Positions 1-8,422 are shown, counted from the stretch's first letter. The stretch is 64,000 bases of DNA from Lawsonibacter asaccharolyticus (GCA_003112755.1 BFBT01000001.1:3038001-3102000), one strand, 5' to 3'. Program-made: numbers and translations. Notes: generated from the sequence alone by a model not told the origin.

Positions 1-1488
1 TGCTTTGAGACCGTAGCAGACGTCACCATCTGTCAGGAGGAGACCCAGGAGGCTATCGTTCCGGATGCCTGTCCGGACATTCTGCGCATCGTTGAGGTAT
101 GCGGTCAGGCGTGCCTCACAGGAAAACAGGCCCGGGAGGGAATGGCCACCGTCTCCGGCATGGTGCGCGCCTCGGTGCTGTATCTGCCGGAGACGGGGGG
201 ATGTCTGCGCCATATGGAGCTCAGCGTCCCCTTCACCTGCCAGGTCGAGGCCCCCGGCCTGACCTCCCAGGGGACCATTTTGGCCGATCCCCGCCTGCGG
301 TGGGCGGAGGCCCGGGTGCTGAATCCCAGAAAGATCCTGCTCCGGGTGGACCTGGCCGTGGAGATCAGGGCCTGCCAGCCCTGTGAGCGCACCATATGCC
401 AAGGGGTAGAGTCGGCGGAGGAACATGGTATCCGCCAGCTCCAGGAGGAGCAGACCACCGATCAGATCATAGCCGTGCAGGAAAAACCCTTTACATTTAC
501 AGATGGTGTGGACTTGGGGCTATCAGAGGGTGGTGAGCTGCTCAGCCTCCGGGGAGAGCCATCCTGTGAGGAGAGCCGCCTCATTGGTAGCAAGCTGATC
601 TTCAAGGGCAGTGTGGAGCTCCACGCCCTCCTGCGGGACGCGGACGGGACCCTTCGGACAGCCAGGGAGTCCATGCCCTTTTCTCAGATCATCGAAGTTC
701 CTGGGGCCGGAGAGGACGCGGAATGTGAGGTGCGGGTCGTCCTTACCGATCTGAATGCCCCCGCCATTGGGACAACGGTGGGCTCTGCCGAGGTGACGCT
801 GGAGCTCCTGGCCCAGGCGGTGGTGAGGAGCCAGCGGCCGGTCACCATGCTTCAGGATATTTACAGCACCGGATGGATGCTGGAGGTCCAGACCGAGGAA
901 CACACCATGCGCCAGGTGGTGGATCAGTCCATTCGGCCCCAGAGCGTCCGTGAGATCCTGGAGACCACCACCCTGGTACGAAACGCCATAGACGGGTGGC
1001 TGTCCCTAGGGGAGATCCGGCAGAGCCGGGAGGGCGACCAGATGATCCTTTCGGCAGAGGTACTCATCACGGCCCTGTATCTGGATGACGGGGAGGAGCT
1101 TCAGTCTATCCAGCGCACCGTCCAGACGGACTGCAGGCTGGACTGCCCGGTCCAGGCGGTGTGTCAGTGCTGGTGTACCGCCCCAGGCGAACTGGCCGTG
1201 GTGCCGGCGGCCGGCGGACTGGAGGTGCGCTTCACTCTGGAATTCCACTGCCTCTGTCTGGCGGAGCGCAGGCAGGCCGCTATCTCCTCCGCGCGTCTGG
1301 GGGAGGAACGGGCCAAGCCGGACGGGACACAGCCCTCGGTGGTGCTGCGTATGGCCGCTCCGGGAGAGCGGCTGTGGGACATTGCGAAAGCGTACGGTAC
1401 TACCACAGAGGAGATCACCCAAGCCAATGAGCTGGAGGAGGGCTGCCTGCCCACGGGCAGGATGCTCCTGATCCCCCGGGTACGCTGA
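1..1488 (+). CDS. sipL: SipL-like SpoIVA-interacting spore morphogenesis protein (5' end outside window)
   Basis: The reading frame is open from base 1, so the gene starts before the window. The first visible residues (QEETQEAIVPDACPDI) read like a DUF3794 repeat start, and several such segments follow. The C-terminal ~45 residues form a LysM domain (GERLWDIAKAYGTTTEEI ... LLIPRVR). DUF3794 plus a terminal LysM is the layout of SipL of Clostridioides difficile, the functional counterpart of SpoVID, which binds SpoIVA through its LysM domain and ties the coat to the forespore. The next gene is spoIVA, which supports the call. A strong terminator follows the stop codon, so spoIVA is a separate transcript. 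Confidence 0.88.
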   Translation, partial: CFETVADVTICQEETQEAIVPDACPDILRIVEVCGQACLTGKQAREGMATVSGMVRASVLYLPETGGCLRHMELSVPFTCQVEAPGLTSQGTILADPRLRWAEARVLNPRKILLRVDLAVEIRACQPCERTICQGVESAEEHGIRQLQEEQTTDQIIAVQEKPFTFTDGVDLGLSEGGELLSLRGEPSCEESRLIGSKLIFKGSVELHALLRDADGTLRTARESMPFSQIIEVPGAGEDAECEVRVVLTDLNAPAIGTTVGSAEVTLELLAQAVVRSQRPVTMLQDIYSTGWMLEVQTEEHTMRQVVDQSIRPQSVREILETTTLVRNAIDGWLSLGEIRQSREGDQMILSAEVLITALYLDDGEELQSIQRTVQTDCRLDCPVQAVCQCWCTAPGELAVVPAAGGLEVRFTLEFHCLCLAERRQAAISSARLGEERAKPDGTQPSVVLRMAAPGERLWDIAKAYGTTTEEITQANELEEGCLPTGRMLLIPRVR

Positions 1489-1500
1489 TCTCATCGGCAA

Positions 1501-1543
1501 GGAGCCGGACCGGGCCTGTCGGCCTGCGGTCCGGCTCCTTTTT
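1501..1543 (+). terminator. Rho-independent terminator after sipL
   Basis: A perfect 12-bp stem (GGAGCCGGACCG / CGGTCCGGCTCC) with a 14-nt loop is followed by TTTTT. Confidence 0.9.
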
Positions 1544-1574
1544 CAAACAAAGGCTGGAAAAGCTATGCGGCAAG

Positions 1575-1604
1575 GTCATATTCCACAGCTTATCCCCATA
1601 CACT
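1575..1604 (+). promoter_or_regulatory. Sigma-E-type promoter of spoIVA
   Basis: GTCATATT at 1575-1582 and CATACACT at 1597-1604, 14 bp apart, closely match the sigma-E (mother-cell) consensus as known from Bacillus (-35 ATATT, -10 CATACA-T). spoIVA is a classic sigma-E gene. The match is seen directly; its activity is inferred. Confidence 0.75.
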
Positions 1605-1646
1605 GTAAGGAAATCACCGGCTTGCTCGGCCGAAGGAGGAATTTCA

Positions 1647-3125
1647 GTGGAAGATCGCAAAATCTACGAGGATATCGCGCTTCGGACCGAGGGCGATATC
1701 TATATCGGCGTCGTGGGGCCGGTCCGGACCGGAAAATCCACATTTATCAAGCGGTTCATGGAGACGCTGGTCATCCCCAACATTGAAAATGTGTACCGCC
1801 GGGAGCGGGCCAGGGATGAACTGCCCCAGAGCGGCTCCGGGCGTACCATCATGACGGCGGAGCCCAAATTTGTCCCGGAGGAAGCGGTAGCTGTCACAAT
1901 GGAGGGGGGCGCCGCCTTCCAGGTCCGGCTTATCGACTGCGTGGGCTACATGGTGGAGGGAGCGGTGGGACATCTGGAAGGAGAGACCCAGCGGATGGTG
2001 ACCACCCCGTGGTTCGATCACGAGATCCCCATGTCGGAGGCGGCGGAGATCGGCACCCGGAAGGTCATTGCGGAACATTCCACCATCGGCATCGTCATCA
2101 CCACGGACGGGACCATCACCGAGATCCCCCGGGAGGACTATCTGGAGGCGGAGGACCGGGTCATCACGGAACTGAAGGAGCTGGGGAAGCCCTTTCTGGT
2201 CCTCCTCAACTCCGCCTATCCCAACTCGGAGCGGGCCCAGGCCATCCAAGCGGACATCAGCCAGCGGTACGGGGTGGCCTGCCGGGCACTCAACTGCCTG
2301 GAGCTGAGCGAGGGGGACATCAACACCGTCCTGAAGGATGTGCTCTACGAGTTCCCGGTGAAGGAGCTGGACCTGTTCCTGCCCCCCTGGGTGGACGCCC
2401 TGGCTCAGGACCATCCCATCAAGTCTGCCCTGTACACCGCCATCCGGGAGGGGGCCTCCGACCTGTACCGCATCCGGGACGTGGAGCAGACGGTCCGCTC
2501 CATCAAGGAGTGCGAGGAGGTGAGCGACGCCCGGGTGACCTCCATCGACCTAGGCACCGGGCTGGCCGCTGCGGTACTGGACCTGCCCAGGGCCCTGTTC
2601 TACCACACTCTGTCCCAGCAGTCCGGCTTCCAGATCCAGGACGACGGGGATCTGGTCTCTCTGCTGACCCAGCTGGCTGGCGTCAAGGCAGCATATGACA
2701 AGGTGGCAGACGCTCTGAAGGAAGTGGAGGAGACCGGCTACGGCATCGTGGTGCCCTCCATCGATTCCCTGGTGCTGGAGGAGCCGGAGATCGTCCGGCA
2801 GGGGGGACGCTATGGCGTCCGACTCAAGGCCAGCGCCCCCTCCATCCATATGATCCGCGCGGATATTGAGACCGAAGTTGCCCCTATCGTGGGTACGGAG
2901 AAGCAGAGCGAGGAGATGGTCCACTATCTGCTCCAGGAATTTGAGGGGGACACCTCCAAGATCTGGCAGTCCAACATTTTCGGGAAATCCTTCTACGAGC
3001 TGGTGGGGGAGGACCTGAACACCAAGGTCAAGCGGATGCCGGAGGACGCCCGGGAAAAGCTCCGGGAGACCCTCCAGCGCATCATCAACGAGGGCTCCGG
3101 CGGACTGATCTGCATCATCCTGTAA
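1647..3125 (+). CDS. spoIVA: Stage IV sporulation protein A, coat morphogenetic ATPase
   Basis: The 492-aa product has the usual SpoIVA length. The N-terminal TRAFAC-type GTPase-like fold carries the P-loop GPVRTGKST at residues 24-32; in the family this ATPase drives polymerisation of the basement layer of the spore coat on the forespore surface. The C-terminal tail (GSGGLICIIL) matches the conserved SpoIVA end that anchors to SpoVM and the membrane. The start is GTG with AAGGAGGA at 1633-1640, 6 nt upstream. It is preceded by a sigma-E promoter and by sipL, its partner. A terminator follows. Confidence 0.97.
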   Translation: MEDRKIYEDIALRTEGDIYIGVVGPVRTGKSTFIKRFMETLVIPNIENVYRRERARDELPQSGSGRTIMTAEPKFVPEEAVAVTMEGGAAFQVRLIDCVGYMVEGAVGHLEGETQRMVTTPWFDHEIPMSEAAEIGTRKVIAEHSTIGIVITTDGTITEIPREDYLEAEDRVITELKELGKPFLVLLNSAYPNSERAQAIQADISQRYGVACRALNCLELSEGDINTVLKDVLYEFPVKELDLFLPPWVDALAQDHPIKSALYTAIREGASDLYRIRDVEQTVRSIKECEEVSDARVTSIDLGTGLAAAVLDLPRALFYHTLSQQSGFQIQDDGDLVSLLTQLAGVKAAYDKVADALKEVEETGYGIVVPSIDSLVLEEPEIVRQGGRYGVRLKASAPSIHMIRADIETEVAPIVGTEKQSEEMVHYLLQEFEGDTSKIWQSNIFGKSFYELVGEDLNTKVKRMPEDAREKLRETLQRIINEGSGGLICIIL

Positions 3126-3130
3126 CAAAT

Positions 3131-3168
3131 AAGAGGGCAGGGCGCTCCAATCGCGCCCCGCCCTCTTA
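3131..3168 (+). terminator. Terminator after spoIVA
   Basis: AAGAGGGC-A-GGGCGC pairs with GCGCCCC-GCCCTCTT around a short loop, followed by TATATT. Confidence 0.8.
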
Positions 3169-3240
3169 TATTATGTCAACTGGGAGAAAACTGCTTCATA
3201 GTCCTTTCCAAAATACTGCAGCAAATGTGAGCATGAGCCT

Positions 3241-3269
3241 TTGCCTTTTGGACCTATCTGCGGTATAAT
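3241..3269 (+). promoter_or_regulatory. Sigma-A-type promoter of cwlD-radA
   Basis: TTGCCT (3241-3246), a 17-bp spacer and TATAAT (3264-3269) lie 50 bp upstream of the cwlD start. A vegetative promoter suits radA downstream; cwlD itself is sporulation-specific in Bacillus. Confidence 0.7.
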
Positions 3270-3320
3270 AACATGAAAGCGGCCTCCCGGCCATAGGATG
3301 GACGGGAGGTGTATGCCAAT

Positions 3321-4043
3321 ATGAAACATGTCATTTCGGTCCTGTGCGTCCTGGCGGTACTGCTGTGTATGGCCCCCTTCGTGTCTCCGAACGGAGAGGG
3401 AGAGGCTGTCTCCGCCGCTGCCCGCACAGAGACAGGCCCCTTCATCGTGGATGCCGGCCACGGAGGAGAGGACGGCGGTGCGGTCTCGGCAGACGGCACC
3501 CAGGAGAGCGGCATCAACCTGGCCATAGCCCTTCGGCTGGAGGACATCCTGGCTTTCTGCGGTGCCGCCCCCGTCATGCTGCGCCGGGAGGATATCTCCC
3601 TGCACGACCCGGAGGCCGGTTCCCTGAAGGAGAAGAAGTCCTCGGACCTGCGCAACCGGACCCGGGCCGTCCAGGATCTGTCCGGCGCCACCCTGATCAG
3701 TGTCCACCAAAACAGCTACCCGGAGAGCCGCTACGACGGTGCACAGGTGTTCTACGCACCCACAGAGGGCTCCCAGGCACTGGCCGAATACACCCAGGAG
3801 ATCCTGCGCCAAACGCTGGACCCGGACAACGGCAGGCAGGCCAAGCAGATCCCAGACACAGTATATCTGATGAATCACATTGACAACCGGGCGATTTTGG
3901 TGGAGTGCGGCTTCCTCAGCAATCCACAGGAGGCCGCCAGGCTCCGAGACCCGGTCTATCAGACCAAGATCGCCGCAGCCCTGGCCAGCGCCTGCCTGAC
4001 CTTTCAGGGGGAGCGGATCACGGCCCATACCACAGAGATTTGA
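3321..4043 (+). CDS. cwlD: N-acetylmuramoyl-L-alanine amidase CwlD (spore cortex)
   Basis: Product of 240 aa with an N-terminal membrane/signal segment (VISVLCVLAVLLCMAPFV) and an Amidase_3 domain. The zinc-site motifs are visible: DAGHGGEDGG (His), the Glu of TQESGINL, SVHQN (His), and the catalytic Glu of LVECGFLSN. In sporulation CwlD removes stem peptides from cortex peptidoglycan so that muramic lactam can form, which germination enzymes then recognise. ATG 3321 was chosen because GGGAGGT at 3304-3310 is suitably spaced; an in-frame GTG at 3309 overlaps that site. The gene precedes radA by 9 bp, so the two are probably cotranscribed. Confidence 0.9.
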   Translation: MKHVISVLCVLAVLLCMAPFVSPNGEGEAVSAAARTETGPFIVDAGHGGEDGGAVSADGTQESGINLAIALRLEDILAFCGAAPVMLRREDISLHDPEAGSLKEKKSSDLRNRTRAVQDLSGATLISVHQNSYPESRYDGAQVFYAPTEGSQALAEYTQEILRQTLDPDNGRQAKQIPDTVYLMNHIDNRAILVECGFLSNPQEAARLRDPVYQTKIAAALASACLTFQGERITAHTTEI

Positions 4044-4052
4044 GGATGAAAT

Positions 4053-5423
4053 ATGAAGGCCAAGACGGTATTTTATTGTACGGAATGTGGAAATGAGACG
4101 CCCAAGTGGCAGGGGAGATGCCCGGCCTGCGGGGCCTGGAATACGGTGGTGGAGCGGCCCGCAGAACAGGCCCCCAGGAAGGGAGGGCCCGCCCGGGGGA
4201 CATCCGGTATCGGCGTCCCTCTCAGCCGTCCTAAGTCCATGGAAGAGGTAGAGGTCACCGATGAGCTGCGCTTCCGCACCGGGATGGGAGAGCTGGACCG
4301 GGTGCTGGGCGGCGGAGCGGTGCGCGGTTCATTGGTGCTGGTGGGCGGCGCACCAGGCATTGGAAAATCCACCCTGATGCTCCAGATCTGCGACAACCTG
4401 TGCCGGTTCGCCAAGGTCCTGTATGTATCCGGTGAGGAGTCAGAGCGGCAGATCAAGCTGCGGGCCCAGCGGCTGAACGTGGCCGGCGAGGGGCTCTATC
4501 TCCTGTCGGAAACAAACCTGGAACACGTGCTGGACGCAGTCCACAGCCTCCAGCCCGATGTGCTCATCGTGGACTCCATTCAGACCCTCTATCACGGGGA
4601 TATCAGCTCGGGGCCGGGAAGCATCTCCCAGGTGAAGGAGTGTACCATGTCCCTGATGCAGCTGGCGAAAGGGGAGGGGATCACCGTCTTTGTCATCGGC
4701 CACGTGAACAAGGAGGGATCTATCGCCGGCCCTAAGGTACTGGAGCATATGGTGGACTGCGTTCTCTATTTTGAGGGAGAGCGGCAGATGGCCTACCGCA
4801 TCCTCCGGGCGGCGAAAAATCGCTTTGGCGCCACCAATGAGATCGGCGTCTTTGAGATGGCAGACGCGGGACTGACGGAAGTGCCCAACCCGTCGGAGGC
4901 CCTGCTGGCCGGGCGGCCCACCGACGCCCCCGGGACCTGCGTCACCTGCGTGATGGAGGGGGTGCGGCCAGTGCTGGCGGAGGTACAGGCGCTGGTGGTG
5001 CCCTCCAGCCTGGGCAATCCCCGCCGGGTGAGCAACGGGGTGGACTACAACCGGGCCATGCTACTGCTGGCGGTGCTGGAAAAGCGCGGCGGACTGATGC
5101 TCAGCGGCTGCGATGCCTATGTGAACGTGATCGGCGGCCTCTCACTGGAGGAGCCCGCCGCTGATCTGGCCGCTATGATCGCTTTTGCCTCCAGCTTCCG
5201 GGACAGGCCTGTTCCCAGCGACTTGGCCGCCATCGGAGAGATCGGCCTGACCGGCGAGCTGCGGGCGGTGAGTGCCCTGGGACAGCGGCTCAGTGAGGTG
5301 CGGCGCCTGGGATTTACCAAATGCCTGATCCCGAAACGGGTCCAAGGAAAGCTGTCTGTTCCGGAGGGCCTGGACGTGATCCGGGTGGCCAACATCCGGG
5401 AAGCACTGGCCGCCATTTTGTAA
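4053..5423 (+). CDS. radA: DNA repair protein RadA/Sms
   Basis: The 456-aa protein has the full RadA layout: zinc finger C9-x2-C12 ... C23-x2-C26, a RecA-like core with Walker A GGAPGIGKST at 98-107, the RadA-specific KNRFG motif near residue 250, and a Lon-protease-like C-terminal domain without catalytic function. RadA is a DnaB-type helicase that helps process recombination intermediates. It lies 9 bp after cwlD. Confidence 0.97.
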   Translation: MKAKTVFYCTECGNETPKWQGRCPACGAWNTVVERPAEQAPRKGGPARGTSGIGVPLSRPKSMEEVEVTDELRFRTGMGELDRVLGGGAVRGSLVLVGGAPGIGKSTLMLQICDNLCRFAKVLYVSGEESERQIKLRAQRLNVAGEGLYLLSETNLEHVLDAVHSLQPDVLIVDSIQTLYHGDISSGPGSISQVKECTMSLMQLAKGEGITVFVIGHVNKEGSIAGPKVLEHMVDCVLYFEGERQMAYRILRAAKNRFGATNEIGVFEMADAGLTEVPNPSEALLAGRPTDAPGTCVTCVMEGVRPVLAEVQALVVPSSLGNPRRVSNGVDYNRAMLLLAVLEKRGGLMLSGCDAYVNVIGGLSLEEPAADLAAMIAFASSFRDRPVPSDLAAIGEIGLTGELRAVSALGQRLSEVRRLGFTKCLIPKRVQGKLSVPEGLDVIRVANIREALAAIL

Positions 5424-5543
5424 GCGGGGAACAAAGTTGACACAGCCGCTCCCGCCGGTACTCCCGCAGGATGCCGCCCGGGCCAGAGAGCAGTAGCCGT
5501 CCTGTTGGTAGACGCAGGGGTCGGTGCAGACGATCAGGCTCAA
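5142..5543 (-). CDS. Small Cys-rich protein with an antisense-to-radA extension (uncertain)
   Basis: The first ~39 residues (MSLIVCTDPCVYQQDGYC, then a CGSTGGSGCVNFVP-like end) resemble a family of ~40-aa Cys-rich peptides common in Clostridia, often misnamed hydroxymyristoyl-ACP dehydratase. It starts with TTG and has AAAGGTG upstream. The usual stop after FVP is missing here, so the frame runs ~95 codons further, antisense to radA. The N-terminal part (about 5430-5543) is probably the real conserved gene; the extension may be untranslated noise or a lost stop codon. Confidence 0.4.
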   Translation of the reverse strand: MSLIVCTDPCVYQQDGYCSLARAASCGSTGGSGCVNFVPRLQNGGQCFPDVGHPDHVQALRNRQLSLDPFRDQAFGKSQAPHLTEPLSQGTHRPQLAGQADLSDGGQVAGNRPVPEAGGKSDHSGQISGGLLQ

Positions 5544-5630
5544 AAGATCACACCTTTTTCTTTTTGTTTGGCTGAAATGCGGGCCATGATATCATGGTCA
5601 TCAGTGTGCCCAGATGAGAGATATCTATGC

Positions 5631-5677
5631 GAAAAGACCGCATCAGAAAGACTCTAGCTTCCTGATGCGGTCTTTTC
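5631..5677. terminator. Bidirectional terminator-like hairpin
   Basis: A 16-bp perfect stem (GAAAAGACCGCATCAG at 5631-5646 with its complement at 5662-5677) has A/T ends on both sides. It could end radA readthrough or transcription from the right. Confidence 0.7.
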
Positions 5678-5757
5678 GTGCGCATGATCTATGCGATGGC
5701 CGACCGGCTCTTGCAGGCGTCCCTGGAGGCCAAGGCGGCAAAAGCCGGCCGCAGGGC

Positions 5758-5786
5758 TTGCGACCGCTCCGCCGGTGTGGTATGAT
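5758..5786 (+). promoter_or_regulatory. Sigma-A-type promoter upstream of the XerD-like gene
   Basis: TTGCGA (5758-5763), 17-bp spacer, TATGAT (5781-5786). Confidence 0.6.
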
Positions 5787-5824
5787 GCAGGGGAAGCACT
5801 GCGAAGGGAGGTACTGCGGGAAGA

Positions 5825-5864
5825 CTCTCAGGTCAACAAAATAAAAATTTTGTTGACCTGAGAG
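5825..5864. repeat. 18-bp perfect palindrome (hairpin or operator) before the XerD-like gene
   Basis: CTCTCAGGTCAACAAAAT at 5825-5842 is exactly inverted at 5847-5864 around AAAA. It lies in the 5' leader, about 40 nt after the predicted -10 box and 56 bp before the recombinase start. There is no T-run after it, so it looks more like an operator or mRNA hairpin than a terminator. Confidence 0.75.
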
Positions 5865-5920
5865 GAGGAGCAATAGGAGAAAACCGTGTTTTCACCCATC
5901 CCAGGCCCGCAGGCTGCGAT

Positions 5921-6943
5921 TTGGACTACCGCTCAGAATCACCACCCATCCTTCGGGATTTTCTGGTCTATCATGAGACCATCCAGGGCCACTCCCCAAA
6001 AACCGTGGACGAATACTTTCTGGATCTGCGCAGCTTTTTCCGCTATCTCAAGCTGGAAAAACGGCTTGTCCCCAAGGATACGCCCATGGAATCGATCCCC
6101 ATCGATGATGTGGACATCCAACTCATCCGCTCCGTCACTCTGACCGACGTCTACGCCTATATGAGCTATCTCAGCCGAGACCGCGCGGCCCATCCGAACA
6201 GCCCAGACACCAGCTATGGATTGTCTGCGTCCTCCCGGGCACGCAAGGTGGCGACCATCCGCTCATTTTATAAGTACCTCACCAACAAGGCCAAGCTGCT
6301 GACTGAGAACCCTATGCAGGATCTGGATTCCCCCCGCCTCAAGAAGTCACTGCCCCGTTACCTGGATCTGGAAGAGAGCGTGGAATTGCTGGAGTCGGTA
6401 GACGGAGCTAACTCTGTGCGGGATTACTGCATCCTGACCCTGTTTTTGAACTGCGGCCTGCGGATCTCAGAGCTGGTCGGCCTGAACGTGACCGATGTCC
6501 GGGGCGATCAGCTCAGAGTCCTGGGCAAGGGCAACAAGGAACGGGTCCTCTTTCTCAACGAAGCCTGTCAGCAGGCTCTCCAGGATTGGCTGACAGAGCG
6601 GAACATGCTGGCACTGATCGATAAGGAGGCCCTCTTCATCACCCATCAGAACCGCCGGCGCATCTCCCGCGCTGCGGTGCACAAGCTGGTGAAAAAGCAT
6701 CTGGCCGCTTCCGGGCTGGACAGCACCCAGTATTCCGCCCATAAGCTGCGCCACACTGCCGCCACTCTGATGCTTCAAAACGGCGTAGACGTACGCACTT
6801 TGCAGGAGGTCCTGGGCCACGACCACCTGAACACGACCCAGATATACACCCACGTGGACAGCGATGATCTGCGCACCGCAGCCCGTGCCAATCCTCTGGG
6901 GATGGTAAAGAAGAAAAAAAGGGGAAGTGAGGACGAGACATGA
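5921..6943 (+). CDS. Tyrosine recombinase, XerC/XerD type
   Basis: The 340-aa product has an N-terminal SAM-like core-binding domain (VDEYFLDLRSFFRYLK) and a C-terminal catalytic domain with CGLRISEL (first Arg), GKGNKERV (Lys), HKLRH (His-x-x-Arg), LGHDHLNTTQIYTHV (His and the Tyr nucleophile). Such chromosomal proteins usually resolve chromosome dimers at dif; no dif site was recognised here. The start is uncertain: TTG 5921 has a poor ribosome site, whereas a good one (GGAGG, AATAGGAG) serves GTG 5886 in another frame, perhaps a leader peptide. The stop overlaps the next start (ATGA). Confidence 0.88.
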   Translation: MDYRSESPPILRDFLVYHETIQGHSPKTVDEYFLDLRSFFRYLKLEKRLVPKDTPMESIPIDDVDIQLIRSVTLTDVYAYMSYLSRDRAAHPNSPDTSYGLSASSRARKVATIRSFYKYLTNKAKLLTENPMQDLDSPRLKKSLPRYLDLEESVELLESVDGANSVRDYCILTLFLNCGLRISELVGLNVTDVRGDQLRVLGKGNKERVLFLNEACQQALQDWLTERNMLALIDKEALFITHQNRRRISRAAVHKLVKKHLAASGLDSTQYSAHKLRHTAATLMLQNGVDVRTLQEVLGHDHLNTTQIYTHVDSDDLRTAARANPLGMVKKKKRGSEDET

Positions 6944-7338
6944 ACCGATATTCCTGGCTGGAGGGCTATCTGCTGTCCATGCCCGGTGCCGTCACCGACT
7001 ACAAATTGGAATGGCAGTGGCAGCGTTATTTGGTAGGCGGGCGGATGTTTGCAGCCGTCTGCACCCCAGGACCGGAACACGCCGCCCATGCTGGGCGGAC
7101 TATGGTGATCCTGAAGTGCGATCCCAGGCTGGCCGAGGCATTTCGCGAGCAGTACCCGGAGGTAGTGCCCGGTTTTTACAGCGATAAGCGGAATTGGAAC
7201 TCGGTCTATTTGGACGGGGCTCTCCCGGACGACGTGCTGCGGGACTTTTGCGGCATGTCCTATGAACTGGTATTCCAGAAGCTGACCAAGCGGGCCCAAA
7301 GAGAGATCATGGAACAGGAAGAAAAAAGGAGTTCGTGA
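6940..7338 (+). CDS. MmcQ/YjbR family protein
   Basis: The 132-aa protein starts with an aromatic-rich MNRYSWLEGYLLSMPG segment and has the family's lysine/aspartate pattern (MVILKCDPRLAEAFREQYP) and the WNSVYLDG motif of the CyaY-like, double-wing YjbR fold. The biochemical function is unknown; some members bind DNA. It overlaps the recombinase stop by 4 bp, so translation is probably coupled. Confidence 0.85.
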   Translation: MNRYSWLEGYLLSMPGAVTDYKLEWQWQRYLVGGRMFAAVCTPGPEHAAHAGRTMVILKCDPRLAEAFREQYPEVVPGFYSDKRNWNSVYLDGALPDDVLRDFCGMSYELVFQKLTKRAQREIMEQEEKRSS

Positions 7339-7341
7339 CCC

Positions 7342-7707
7342 ATGTATTATGTACTGTTCGTCTTTGCCATGCTCACGCCGGTCCTGATGGCGGTGGTGGG
7401 GCTGATTTGGCGCATCCATCCCCCCAAGCGGGACGGTGGCTTTCTAGCCTACCGCACCGCCCTCTCCAGCAAAACCGAGGAGACCTGGGCCTTCGCCCAC
7501 CGGCACATCTCTAAGCTCTGGCTGCGCATCGGACTCCTTCTCAGCATCCTGTCCGCAGTGCTTATGGTTGTGTTCCGGGAGAGTGCCTCCTCCTTTGTAC
7601 TGTGGCTGATCGGCGGACAGATGGTATTTCTGTGTATCTCCGCATTTCTGGTGGATGCCCTGCTGAAAAACACCTTTGATGAAAATGGCCTCCCCATAGA
7701 GCGTTAA
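7342..7707 (+). CDS. SdpI/YhfL-family membrane protein
   Basis: A 121-aa protein with three predicted membrane segments (residues ~3-23, ~55-75, ~80-102) and the SdpI signature AYRTALSSKTEETWAFAHR between the first two. In Bacillus SdpI gives immunity to the SdpC toxin; most homologues, including this one, have no known toxin partner. It follows the MmcQ gene by 3 bp and ends the operon. Confidence 0.8.
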   Translation: MYYVLFVFAMLTPVLMAVVGLIWRIHPPKRDGGFLAYRTALSSKTEETWAFAHRHISKLWLRIGLLLSILSAVLMVVFRESASSFVLWLIGGQMVFLCISAFLVDALLKNTFDENGLPIER

Positions 7708-7750
7708 AGCGATAGACCTCCCAAAACCAATTAGGAGGTCTATCGCTTAT
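7708..7750. terminator. Convergent bidirectional terminator
   Basis: AGCGATAGACCTCC (7708-7721) pairs with GGAGGTCTATCGCT (7734-7747). It serves the SdpI operon and the converging amidase gene, whose stop lies inside it. Confidence 0.85.
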
Positions 7751-8277
7751 CTGGGGCGGACCCCCAGAATATGGATGCCCCGCAGGGCTTGATATGGGTA
7801 GGTGCTCAACGGCCGGAAGTCGGCGTCCTGGCTGTGGGCGGCCACCAGAATGGTGTCGGGAAAGGCCGGCTGCCGGATCTCCACCACGATAGGATCATGG
7901 GCAAAGACGCCGCCGGCAAAGCTGAGCTGGATAAAATCCCCCGGCTCCAGTTCACCCAGTCCGGCTTCCGTGCCAAAGGGCCCCGGCCTGCTGTCCTTTC
8001 GGGTCAAAAAGTTATAAAAGTAGGGCACGCCGCTCCAGGACGGAGATTTCTGATTTCCGCTGATGTAGTACCATCCGAAGGTAGGCGTATGGTCCATCAC
8101 GCCGCTCCCAGCATAAAGGCATTGGGATGCGAAGTTGGTGCAGTCTCCCCCCAGTTCAGAGAAATCGTAGTACGCCGGATTCCGATCATACGCCCACCGG
8201 TGGGCATAGCGCACCGCAGCCCCGCGGTCATAGGGCAGGATATCGTGCAAAGGACCTCTCCCCTCTCCTGCCCCCAT
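7747..8277 (-). CDS. Amidase-domain protein (amidase_6 type), putative peptidoglycan hydrolase
   Basis: The 176-aa product contains the amidase_6 pattern YDRGAAVRYAHRWAYDRNPAYYDF followed in spaced form by GGDCTNFASQ, with the Cys as likely nucleophile, and a later His (AHSQDADF). Such domains are found in clostridial cell-wall or spore enzymes. No signal peptide is seen. ATG 8277 has no ribosome site; TTG 8250 has GGAGAGGGGAGAGG just upstream and may be the true start. It converges on the SdpI operon. Confidence 0.75.
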   Translation of the reverse strand: MGAGEGRGPLHDILPYDRGAAVRYAHRWAYDRNPAYYDFSELGGDCTNFASQCLYAGSGVMDHTPTFGWYYISGNQKSPSWSGVPYFYNFLTRKDSRPGPFGTEAGLGELEPGDFIQLSFAGGVFAHDPIVVEIRQPAFPDTILVAAHSQDADFRPLSTYPYQALRGIHILGVRPR

Positions 8278-8374
8278 TCTATGCAGAAAACGGTCCCGGG
8301 TTCATCTCACCTGAAAGTTCTGTCTCCTTCTTCTCACCATGGGCCTACGGGGCGGCTTTGGCGAACTAGGTATG

Positions 8375-8400
8375 AAAAAAGGGAGCGCCGAAGCGCTCCC
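8375..8400 (-). terminator. Terminator of fba
   Basis: On the minus strand GGGAGCGC-TTCG-GCGCTCCC is followed by TTTTTT, a textbook stable tetraloop terminator. Confidence 0.92.
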
Positions 8401-8422
8401 CTTTCAAAAGGCAGAAGTTCGA

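Noticed and set aside
5886..6143. 85-codon frame from GTG 5886 with a good ribosome site
   Set aside because: It overlaps the recombinase in another frame and has no protein-like features; kept only as a possible leader peptide.
5921..6943. XerD-like tyrosine recombinase as part of the mobile element
   Set aside because: It lies 25 kb outside the att sites in an operon of chromosomal genes.
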